Assembly: GCF_001307295.1 (NCBI RefSeq)
Contig: NZ_CP012700.1
Location: 4,157,001-4,221,000, forward strand
DNA length: 64,000 nucleotides
Direction of reading: 5' to 3'
From: Sphingopyxis macrogoltabida
Lineage (GTDB): Bacteria > Pseudomonadota > Alphaproteobacteria > Sphingomonadales > Sphingomonadaceae
Below the pieces are notes generated by a model. The model did no database searches. It saw only the letters and a program-made list of their open reading frames with translations, and was not told where the DNA came from. Positions 49,254 to 56,831 of this stretch are shown here, one piece after another. Each line of letters opens with the position of its first letter. The first letter of the stretch is position 1. The translations under genes and the position numbers were made by a program.

Positions 49254-51215
49254 ATGATCAAGAAGTCGCTCGCCGCGCTGACGCTGGTGCTGACGCTTTC
49301 GCCGCTGGTCGGGGCGCATGCCCAGCGCACGGTGACACCCGTCGTGCAGCCGGGTGGCGACATCCCCAAAAGCTATTCGCCCGAAAGCGAAGGCACCGAT
49401 TACGAACGGCGCGTCGTCATGGTGCCGATGCGCGACGGCGTGAAGCTGCAGACGATCATCATCGTGCCCAAGGGCGCGAAGAATGCGCCGATTCTGATGG
49501 ACCGCACGCCCTATAATGCGACGGCGCGCTCGACGCGGTCGACGAGCACGCGGATGGTCAACGCGCTGCCGTTCGAGAATGAGCAGTTCGTGAAGAACGG
49601 CTATATCATCGTTTGGCAGGACACCCGCGGCAAGTTCGGGTCCGAGGGCGACTATACGATGATCATGCCGGTCGCCGGGCCGCTCAACAAGACCGGGGTC
49701 GACCATTCGACCGACGCTTACGACACGATCGACTGGCTGGTGAACAAGGCGAATCTGCCCGAAAGCAATGGCCGCGTCGGGATGATCGGTTCGTCCTACG
49801 AGGGCTATACGACCGCGATGGCGCTGCTCAATCCGCACCCGGCACTGCGGGCGGCGGCACCCGAAAGCCCGATCATCGACGGCTGGATGGGCGACGACTG
49901 GTTCCATTACGGCGCCTTCCGCCAGCTCATGCTGGGCTTCGTCGCGATGCAGTCGGGCGAAAAGGGCTTCGCGAGCGCCCCCTCGCACGGAGGCGGCGAC
50001 GATTATGACGTGTTCCGCGAAGCAGGGTCGGCCGGTGACTGGGCCCGCGCCCGCGGCTTCGACCAGCTTCCGGCGTTCAAGCGGGTCGTCGCCAATCCCG
50101 AATATAACGCGACATGGTCGGGGCAGGCGGTCGACAAGCTGCTCGCCGCCAATCCGTCCAACGTGCCGACGCTGTGGGTCCAGCCGATCTGGGATCAGGA
50201 GGACAGCTATGGCGCGATCCACTCGTTCGAAGCGCTGCGCGCCGCGGGCAAGACCGGCAACAATCACCTGATCCTCGGCCCGTGGTTCCACAGCCAGGTC
50301 AACCGCGCCGCCGGCGGCCGCAGCGTCGGGCCGCTCAACTGGGACGGCGACACCGTCGAACATTATTGGAAGCGCATGGTGCTGCCCTTCTTCAACGAGC
50401 ATCTGAAGGACGGCCCGCCGTCGAACATGCCGGTCGCGACGGTCTATAACACCGGCGAGGACCGCTGGGAGAGACTGACGACGTGGCCGCTCGCCTGCGA
50501 GAAGGGCTGCCCCTCACCGCTGACCCCGCTCTATCTCGCCGCCGACGGCGGGCTCAGTTTCAAGGCGGGCGCCGCGGGCGGCGATAGCTATGTCTCCGAT
50601 CCCGCCAAGCCGGTGCCCTTCCTGCAACGCCCGTTCAGCATGCAGCGTTCGGTCTACACCCCCGAATGGCCGACCTGGCTGGTCAGCGACCAGCGCCATG
50701 TCGACGGGCGGCCCGACGTCATGACCTATCGCAGCGAGGTACTGACCGCGCCGGTCCGTGTGTCTGGCGCGCCGATCGCCGACATCATCGCGCGCACGAC
50801 CGGCACCGACGGCGATTTCGTGGTCAAGGTGATCGACGTCTTCCCGCAGGAAAATGCCAACAACCCCAATATGGGCGGTTATCAGCTCGCGATCGCGCTC
50901 GACATTTTCCGCGGCCGGTACCGGGAAAGCTTCTCCGACCCCTCGCCGATCCCGGCGGGCAAGGCGCAGCGCTACAAGTTCCGCCTGCCGACCGTGAACC
51001 ATGTGTTCCAGCCGGGGCACCGCATCATGATCCAGGTCCAGTCGAGCCTGTTCCCGCTCTACGACCGCAATCCACAGACCTATGTCCCCAATATCTTCAA
51101 CGCGAAGAAGGCGGACTATAAGGCGGCGACGATCACGCTCGAACGCGGCGCGAACGGCAGCCGCGTGTGGCTTCCCGTGGTGCCGGTCGACCAGTCGGCG
51201 GCGGCGGCACAATAA
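49254..51215 (+). CDS. CocE/NonD-type exported alpha/beta-hydrolase
   Basis: 653 residues from the ATG at 49254, which has GGGGATGG directly upstream; ATGs at 49242 and 49248 are in frame. A signal peptide ends AHA-Q. The X-Pro dipeptidyl-peptidase-like fold shows the nucleophile elbow GMIGSSYEGYTTAM, and the C-terminal jelly-roll domain (VSGAPIADIIARTTGTDGDF, VNHVFQPGHRIMIQV) is complete. Members are glutaryl-7-ACA acylases, cocaine esterases or peptide esterases. The substrate is not identifiable. Confidence 0.88.
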   Translation: MIKKSLAALTLVLTLSPLVGAHAQRTVTPVVQPGGDIPKSYSPESEGTDYERRVVMVPMRDGVKLQTIIIVPKGAKNAPILMDRTPYNATARSTRSTSTRMVNALPFENEQFVKNGYIIVWQDTRGKFGSEGDYTMIMPVAGPLNKTGVDHSTDAYDTIDWLVNKANLPESNGRVGMIGSSYEGYTTAMALLNPHPALRAAAPESPIIDGWMGDDWFHYGAFRQLMLGFVAMQSGEKGFASAPSHGGGDDYDVFREAGSAGDWARARGFDQLPAFKRVVANPEYNATWSGQAVDKLLAANPSNVPTLWVQPIWDQEDSYGAIHSFEALRAAGKTGNNHLILGPWFHSQVNRAAGGRSVGPLNWDGDTVEHYWKRMVLPFFNEHLKDGPPSNMPVATVYNTGEDRWERLTTWPLACEKGCPSPLTPLYLAADGGLSFKAGAAGGDSYVSDPAKPVPFLQRPFSMQRSVYTPEWPTWLVSDQRHVDGRPDVMTYRSEVLTAPVRVSGAPIADIIARTTGTDGDFVVKVIDVFPQENANNPNMGGYQLAIALDIFRGRYRESFSDPSPIPAGKAQRYKFRLPTVNHVFQPGHRIMIQVQSSLFPLYDRNPQTYVPNIFNAKKADYKAATITLERGANGSRVWLPVVPVDQSAAAAQ

Positions 51216-51229
51216 AAGCGGAGGGACAG

Positions 51230-53692
51230 TTGGCCGATCGACGCCACCGGCGGCCCGCCGCAGCCCGCTTCCTGTTCGCCGCACCGCTGTGCCTTTTTGC
51301 GGCGGCGCCGGTGCAGGGCGAATGGACCAGCCAATATCCGCACGTCGAAAATGCGGCGAAGAATGTCGGCCACCAGCTTTATCTGGAGGCCTATAATCTG
51401 CCAACCTTCGCGGCGAGCCCGACCGATCCGGCGCCGTCGCCCGACGGCCGCTCGGTCGCCTTTGCCGCGCGCGGGTGGCTGTGGACGATGGACGTCGCGA
51501 CAAGGCAGGCGCGGCGGCTGACGCGCGGACCCCGCATCGATTCGCGCCCGGCCTGGTCGCCCGATGGTCGCCAGATTGCCTTCGTCCGCGACAGCGGGCG
51601 CGACACCGACATCATGCTGGTCGACGTCGCGACGGGCAAGGAACGCCCGCTGGCCGCAAGCCCGGCGCTCGACCTCGACCCCGCCTTTGCGCCCGATGGC
51701 AAGTCGCTGTTCTACAGCTCGGCCGAGGCGGGCGATTTCGACCTGTGGCGGGTCGAGCTTGCCACCGGAACGAAAACCCGCCTCACCACCGATACCGGTC
51801 AGGAACTGAACCCACAGCCGATCGGCGGCGGCACCGGGCTCGCCTATGTCAACCGCGCCAAATATTTCAGCGACGCGGTTGCGACCCTCTCGCTCGCCGA
51901 TGGCGAGCGCCGGACGCTGCTGTCGACGGGCATGGCGCCGCAGCTCCGCGTCGCCGCATCGCCCGACGGGCGCTCGGTCGCGATCACCGAGCCCGATGGC
52001 GACCGGTTGAAACTGATCACCCTCGACGCGGGTGGCGGCGACACGATCCGCGTTGCGCCCGACGCGACCTATCCGCTCGCGCCGAGCTGGTCGCACGGCG
52101 GCGCGCTATGGTTCGTCCAGCCGAACCGCGACAAGCAATTCACCCTGTACCGCACCCCGGCCGACGGCGGCGCCAGCGAGGACATGTCGCCGCTCGACTG
52201 GGATTTCGGCGAGCGCACCGCGCGCGTCACCATCCGCACCCGGCAGGCCGGGAAGCTGACCCCCGCCCGGCTGGCGATCGTCGACGGCAGCGGCCATCCC
52301 GCGGTTCCCGCGACCGGCCTTGCCTATTTCGACTTCCAGCAAGGCCGCGTCTTCACCCATTCGCCCGGCGTGGTGACCGTTGAAGTCCCGGCAGGTGCGA
52401 TCGGGCTGAGCGCGACGCACGGGTTCGACGGGGTTGCCGAAGCAACGCGGCAGGTGCGCGCCGGCGACACGGTGACGATCGACCTCGATCTGCCCTCGAC
52501 CGGCTTCGACGCCGCCGCGCGCGGCTGGTATTCGGGCGACCTCCACAACCATCTCAATTACGGCGGCCCCTATCAGCTCGAACCCGGCGATCTGGTGACG
52601 ATGATGCGCGCCGAAGGGCTCGACGTCGCGACGCCGCAGCTCGCCAATCTCCAGACGCGGCAGGTCGACGCCAAATGGTGGGGCTGGCAGCGCACCGAAC
52701 TGCCGCTGATCCGCGTCTCGCAGGAGGTGCGTGCGCATTTCCTCGGCCATATCGGGGTGATCGGTACCGATGCGCCGTTCGACCCGTGGTTCTTCGGCCC
52801 GAGCTACCCGGTCCGCGCGCAGAGCGAGCTGACCAACGCCGATGTCCTCCGCTTCACCCGCGCGCACGGCGGGCTCAATATCTATGTCCATCCGGTGATC
52901 GGCAACGATCCCTTTCCGGCAGAGGGCAACCCCGGCGGTTTCCCGCTAGCGCTGGTGCCCGACGCGGTGCTCGGCGACGTCGACGCGATCGAGATCGCGT
53001 GCCTGTGGAGCGACGAGCTCGGGACCAGCGAGCTCTGGTATCGCCTCCTCAACCTCGGCCTGCCGGTCGCCCCGACCGCGGGCAGCGACACGATGCAGAA
53101 TATCCACCGCATGATGGCGATTGGCTCGACCCGCGTCTACGCCAAGCCCGAGGGGCCGGTCGGGATGACGAGCTTCCTCGACGCGCTGCGCAAGGGACGC
53201 AGCTTCGTCACCACCGGGCCGATGATCGATTTCACCGCGGCGGGCGCCGGGCCGGGCGAGGTCGTCGCGGGCGGCAGCACCTCGATCCCCTGGTCGCTCG
53301 ACCTGTTTTCGCCAACCGCGGTCGAGACGGTCGAAGTCCTCGTCAACGGGCGCGTGGTATGGAGCGGCAAGGGGCTCCCCGCCGCCGGGAAGCGCAGCTA
53401 CAGCGGCACGATCGAGGTACCCGCGGGCGGCTGGGTCGCCGCGCGCGTCCATGGCGGCCCGGCAGTCTGGCCGGTGCAGGACGGGGCGCCCTTTGCGCAC
53501 AGCGCGCCGGTCTGGATCGGCCGCGTCGGCAGCACCGACCCCGCTGCGGCGCGCAGTGCCGCCGCCGACCTGCTCCGCTGGATGCCGGTCGGCGAAGCGC
53601 GACTCGCAACCGGCTATCCGGGCGACAGCGGCGCGCGCCTCAAGGCCCGCTTTGCCGAAGCGCGCCAGCGGCTCGAAGCGTGGGCGAAATGA
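51230..53692 (+). CDS. CehA/McbA-type metallohydrolase with N-terminal TolB-like propeller
   Basis: 820 residues from a TTG at 51230, with GGAGGGA just upstream. After a signal sequence (~8-27) comes a region of PD40/TolB-like blades (SPDGRSVAFAARG, RPAWSPDGRQIAFV, DPAFAPDGKSLFYSS) to ~residue 300. The C-terminal part is a PHP-like metal hydrolase of the CehA/McbA family, with GDLHNHLNYGG, NIYVHPVIGNDPF and APTAGSDTM as ligand motifs. Two-domain proteins of this type are often exported in sphingomonads. It lies 14 bases after the CocE-like gene. Confidence 0.85.
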   Translation: MADRRHRRPAAARFLFAAPLCLFAAAPVQGEWTSQYPHVENAAKNVGHQLYLEAYNLPTFAASPTDPAPSPDGRSVAFAARGWLWTMDVATRQARRLTRGPRIDSRPAWSPDGRQIAFVRDSGRDTDIMLVDVATGKERPLAASPALDLDPAFAPDGKSLFYSSAEAGDFDLWRVELATGTKTRLTTDTGQELNPQPIGGGTGLAYVNRAKYFSDAVATLSLADGERRTLLSTGMAPQLRVAASPDGRSVAITEPDGDRLKLITLDAGGGDTIRVAPDATYPLAPSWSHGGALWFVQPNRDKQFTLYRTPADGGASEDMSPLDWDFGERTARVTIRTRQAGKLTPARLAIVDGSGHPAVPATGLAYFDFQQGRVFTHSPGVVTVEVPAGAIGLSATHGFDGVAEATRQVRAGDTVTIDLDLPSTGFDAAARGWYSGDLHNHLNYGGPYQLEPGDLVTMMRAEGLDVATPQLANLQTRQVDAKWWGWQRTELPLIRVSQEVRAHFLGHIGVIGTDAPFDPWFFGPSYPVRAQSELTNADVLRFTRAHGGLNIYVHPVIGNDPFPAEGNPGGFPLALVPDAVLGDVDAIEIACLWSDELGTSELWYRLLNLGLPVAPTAGSDTMQNIHRMMAIGSTRVYAKPEGPVGMTSFLDALRKGRSFVTTGPMIDFTAAGAGPGEVVAGGSTSIPWSLDLFSPTAVETVEVLVNGRVVWSGKGLPAAGKRSYSGTIEVPAGGWVAARVHGGPAVWPVQDGAPFAHSAPVWIGRVGSTDPAAARSAAADLLRWMPVGEARLATGYPGDSGARLKARFAEARQRLEAWAK

Positions 53693-53715
53693 TATCGGGA
53701 TAAGAGTGCCAAAAA

Positions 53716-53753
53716 GGGACCGAATCCGTCCCGTCCCGATACGGCTTTTTTTT
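53716..53753 (+). terminator. Probable terminator after the CehA-type gene
   Basis: A GGGAC/GTCCC stem (53716-53732) and a CCGT/ACGG stem precede a run of eight T (53746-53753). The stems are short, but the T-run is the strongest in the area. The rest of the 336-base gap (53754-54028) has no clear promoter; I see only a 6-base ACGCGC/GCGCGT hairpin near 53980. Confidence 0.6.
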
Positions 53754-54028
53754 CGTCGTCCTTTCCGCTCGACCGGCCGCCGATTGTCGTTTTGATCCAA
53801 TGATTGCGCGCACCCGGCGCGCATCCCGTAGCCACGGCCAGCGCAGGGACGCTTAGGCCGACAACAGATACGGCACAGGCTGGCCGGCGCCCGATCGATA
53901 GGGACGCCAGCGATCCGCGCCGCATCGTCGGCCGAATAACCGCTGTCCGCTACCCAAGCAAAACCCGCCGTCTGTCGACGCGCGCCCTTTGGCGCGTGGG
54001 CAAACCCCAATGCACAAGGAGAATGGAA

Positions 54029-54355
54029 ATGGCTGGAAAACATGATGCCGAAAAGCTCAAGACCCTGGCATCGGTCTCGACCGAACGCCGCAAGCTGATC
54101 GGCCAGGCGATTATCGACGGGTTGATCTCGCCCGGCGAAGCCGCCTTTTCGCCGGTAGCGGCCGACCCCGACTATAATCAGGGTCAGGGCGGCTACACTC
54201 AGAAGGGCGGCGACCACAAGCAGGGCGGCGGCGACTATAACCAGTCGCAGGCACTCACCAACATCCGCGATCTCGTCACCAACGTCATCCAGCCGGGCAA
54301 TGTCGTTCAGCCCGGCAATGTCGCAGGCGGCGTTACACGCGGCGGCGGCCGCTAA
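54029..54355 (+). CDS. RiPP precursor candidate with Tyr/His-X-Gln heptads
   Basis: 108 residues from the ATG at 54029, chosen because AAGGAG lies eight bases before it (an ATG at 54023 is too close to that site). Residues 1-47 look like a leader: a charged helix (DAEKLKTLASVSTERRKLIGQAIIDGLISPGEAAF region). Residues 48-75 are four exact heptads: DYNQGQG, GYTQKGG, DHKQGGG and DYNQSQA. Residues 86-97 repeat VIQPGN/VVQPGN, and a Gly/Arg tail follows. There is no Cys, Ser/Thr-rich ring pattern or signal peptide. The maturase gene starts 42 bases downstream. The reading as a precursor peptide is inference from context and repeat form. Confidence 0.78.
   Translation: MAGKHDAEKLKTLASVSTERRKLIGQAIIDGLISPGEAAFSPVAADPDYNQGQGGYTQKGGDHKQGGGDYNQSQALTNIRDLVTNVIQPGNVVQPGNVAGGVTRGGGR
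54170..54253 (+). repeat. Four tandem heptad codon repeats in the precursor
   Basis: Encodes four 7-residue units with the aromatic residue at precursor positions 49, 56, 63 and 70 and Gln two residues later in every unit. Consensus (D/G)-(Y/H)-X-Q-X-X-(G/A). The period is 21 bases exactly. Confidence 0.9.
54284..54319 (+). repeat. VxQPGN hexapeptide repeat in the precursor tail
   Basis: Two adjacent 18-base units encode VIQPGN and VVQPGN (residues 86-97), followed by a partial third (VAGG). It lies in the C-terminal follower region, after the aromatic heptads. Confidence 0.8.
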
Positions 54356-54397
54356 AAGCGGCAGCTTCATTTATCTCGAGACGATGAAGGATTGCTC

Positions 54398-55642
54398 GTG
54401 AACCAGCAACTCGGCATCGCTCCGGCGGCGGACACCCTTGTTCGTCGCCGCGAGTGGCGGGCCAGCCAGCCCGATTCGATCGACGCGCTTCAGGTCGTCT
54501 ACAAGGTGGCCGAGCGCTGCAACATCAACTGCAGCTATTGCTATTATTTCCACATGGGCGACGAAACGCCGCTCGAACGCCCCGCCTATGCGCCGCATGC
54601 GGTGACCGAGCGGCTGGCGCACTGGATGGCCGACGGCTGCGCGGAACTGCGCATCCCGCATGCCAAGCTCGCCTTTCACGGCGGCGAACCGGCGATGATC
54701 GGCGCCGACGCGTTCGGCAAGGCCTGCCGGACACTGCGCGACGTGATCGAACCCGTCGCAACGCTGTCGCTTGCGATCCAGACCAACGGCGTGCTGCTCG
54801 ACGAGCGCTGGACCGACCAGTTCATCGAACATGCGGTCGGCGTCGGGATCAGCATCGACGGCCCGCAGGCGGCCAACGACCGCTTCCGGCTCGACAAGCG
54901 CGGCCGGTCGACCTTCCAGCGCAGCGAGGATGCGATCCGCCGCCTCGTCGCCGCGCGCCCCTATGGCGCGCCGCTGCCCTCGACGATCAGCGTGCTGCAC
55001 AGCGCCAACGACTATCGCGACATCTATCATTATCTGCGCGATCTGGGGGTCGAGGAACTCAATTTCCTGCTCCCCGACCGCAATGTCGACGATACCGCCT
55101 TCCGCGCCTCGGACGAGGCGGCCGACTATGGCCGCTGCCTCTCGGAAATCTTCGACGCCTGGCTCGCCGAGGACAATCAGGCGGTGCGCATCAAGTTCAT
55201 CGACCAGACGATGGTCCATTTCCGCGCCAGCGTGACCCCCGGCGCGATCTTTCGCCGCGGGCGCAAGAGCAATCAGGTGGTGATCGCGCGCAGCGACGGC
55301 ACGGTGGCGATCGACGACAGCTATATCCCGGCGCTCGACTGGTACAGCCGCGCCCCGGTGCGGCCGATGGCAACGCATTCGCTGCGAGATTTCCTGGGCA
55401 ATCCGATCTTTCAGGAGATCGAGACGACGGCGAACAGCATCCCCACCGGCTGCCGGGACTGCCGCTGGCGCGACATGTGCCGCGGCGGCGACCTCGAAAA
55501 CCGTTTCTCGGCAGCGAGCGGCTTCGACAACCCCTCGGTCTATTGCGGCGCGTACAAGGGCCTGTACGCAACGGTTTGCCAGCGGCTCGTCGAAGGCGGT
55601 TATCCCGCTCATCTCGTCACAGAAAAATTCGGTGCCCTATGA
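54398..55642 (+). CDS. Radical SAM/SPASM peptide maturase (cyclophane-type candidate)
   Basis: 414 residues from a GTG at 54398 with AAGG seven bases before it; a TTG at 54392 is the alternative. The radical SAM cluster motif is C41-N-I-N-C45-S-Y-C48. A GGE-like AFHGGEPAMIG and a SPASM-type C-terminal Cys set (C352, C355, C361, C383 and C394) for auxiliary Fe-S clusters follow. Enzymes of this layout install C-C, C-O or C-S cross-links in RiPPs. Since the precursor lacks Cys, a carbon cross-link at the aromatic residues is the best guess. The stop overlaps the next ATG (ATGA). Confidence 0.88.
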   Translation: MNQQLGIAPAADTLVRRREWRASQPDSIDALQVVYKVAERCNINCSYCYYFHMGDETPLERPAYAPHAVTERLAHWMADGCAELRIPHAKLAFHGGEPAMIGADAFGKACRTLRDVIEPVATLSLAIQTNGVLLDERWTDQFIEHAVGVGISIDGPQAANDRFRLDKRGRSTFQRSEDAIRRLVAARPYGAPLPSTISVLHSANDYRDIYHYLRDLGVEELNFLLPDRNVDDTAFRASDEAADYGRCLSEIFDAWLAEDNQAVRIKFIDQTMVHFRASVTPGAIFRRGRKSNQVVIARSDGTVAIDDSYIPALDWYSRAPVRPMATHSLRDFLGNPIFQEIETTANSIPTGCRDCRWRDMCRGGDLENRFSAASGFDNPSVYCGAYKGLYATVCQRLVEGGYPAHLVTEKFGAL

Positions 55643-56829
55643 CTCACGACCAGACCGCGGCATGGCTGTTCCATCCGCTTTCCACCGACCGCTTCCTGTC
55701 CGACTTCTGGGCGAAGGAGCATCATCTCGTCCGCCGCAACGACCCTGGCTATTTCGCCGGCCTGTTCAGCGCCCGGGCGCTCGAGGAATTCCTCGAATAT
55801 GGCCGCCCCGACCCTGCCGGTGTCCGGCTGGTCAAGGGCAAGGAGAAAAAGGAGCTCGCCGCCTATCGCCTCGGCAACGGCGCGATCGACATGGTTGCGC
55901 TGCGCAACGATTTCGCGGCGGGCTTCACGATCATCCTCAACGGCCTCGAACGCTATGTCGGCGCGGTCGCGGCGCTGGCACGCTCGCTGGAGGTCGAGCT
56001 CAACTTCGAAACGCAGGTCAACGCCTATATCACCCCGCCCGGGTCGCAGGGGTTCCTGCCGCATTACGACGACCATGACGTCATCATCCTGCAGATTCAG
56101 GGTTCGAAGCGCTGGCACATCTATGAACAGGAAGGCGACGTGCCCGCCAGCGAGCTGCAGCAGCGCGAGCTGTTCGTCGGCGAAGACCTGTCGCCCGCGA
56201 CGCAATTGATCCTTCGCGCCGGCGACGTGCTCTACGTCCCGCGCGGCCGGGTCCACGCCGCCGAAACGCTCGACGAGACGTCGATCCACCTGACGCTCGG
56301 CATCCATCCGCCGAACATGCTCGAACTCGTCAAGGCGGCGCTCGACACGATGGCGATCCGCGACGACCGGGTGCTCGAACGGCTGCCGCCGCGCTACCTC
56401 AACGACCCGGCGCAGCGCGCTCGCCTCGCCGGGCTGGCGCGCGAGCTGGCGGCGATGATCGACGACCGCGCGATCGGCGATGCGGTCGGCGCGATCGAGG
56501 ACAGCCTGCTCCGCCGCGGGCGCTGTCCGCCCGCCGGCCGGCTCGTCGACGACGTGACCGGCAGCGGCCACATCACCGAGGCGAGCCGGCTCGCGCGCAA
56601 CCAGCCGCTCTATGCCCGCGTCATGGCGCTGCCCGGCGGGGTCGGGCTGCAATTCGCGCAGACGCTCGTCACCGCGGATAGCAACCACCGCGACGCGATG
56701 CTGTTCCTGTCGCGGCGAAAGGATCCGTTCCGCGTTGCCGAGATCCCGGGCATATCGGCGGGCGAGCAAACCGACCTCGCGCGCAAGCTGCTTGTCGACG
56801 GCTTCCTGGTCCAGGTGCCTGCGGCCTGA
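55639..56829 (+). CDS. JmjC/ribosomal-oxygenase-like Fe(II)/2-oxoglutarate dioxygenase
   Basis: 396 residues. The double-stranded beta-helix resembles the YcfD/MINA53 type that hydroxylates Arg, His or Asn in proteins. The Fe ligands are H142-x-D144 (FLPHYDDHDV) and H206 (VPRGRVHAAE), with ILQIQGSKRWHIY and the GDVLYVPRG stretch between them. A helical dimerisation segment and a winged-helix-like C-terminus (~250-396) follow, as in YcfD. It is coupled to the radical SAM gene by a 4-base overlap, so its substrate is probably the modified precursor. Confidence 0.87.
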   Translation: MTHDQTAAWLFHPLSTDRFLSDFWAKEHHLVRRNDPGYFAGLFSARALEEFLEYGRPDPAGVRLVKGKEKKELAAYRLGNGAIDMVALRNDFAAGFTIILNGLERYVGAVAALARSLEVELNFETQVNAYITPPGSQGFLPHYDDHDVIILQIQGSKRWHIYEQEGDVPASELQQRELFVGEDLSPATQLILRAGDVLYVPRGRVHAAETLDETSIHLTLGIHPPNMLELVKAALDTMAIRDDRVLERLPPRYLNDPAQRARLAGLARELAAMIDDRAIGDAVGAIEDSLLRRGRCPPAGRLVDDVTGSGHITEASRLARNQPLYARVMALPGGVGLQFAQTLVTADSNHRDAMLFLSRRKDPFRVAEIPGISAGEQTDLARKLLVDGFLVQVPAA

Positions 56830-56831
56830 CG

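Noticed and set aside
49254..50402. Antisense frame of ~480 codons over the CocE-type gene
   Set aside because: Shadow frame with no domain; the + strand protein has signal peptide, nucleophile elbow and jelly-roll domain.
54029..54355. Sactipeptide or ranthipeptide (thioether) reading of the precursor
   Set aside because: The peptide contains no Cys, so a thioether cross-link is not possible.
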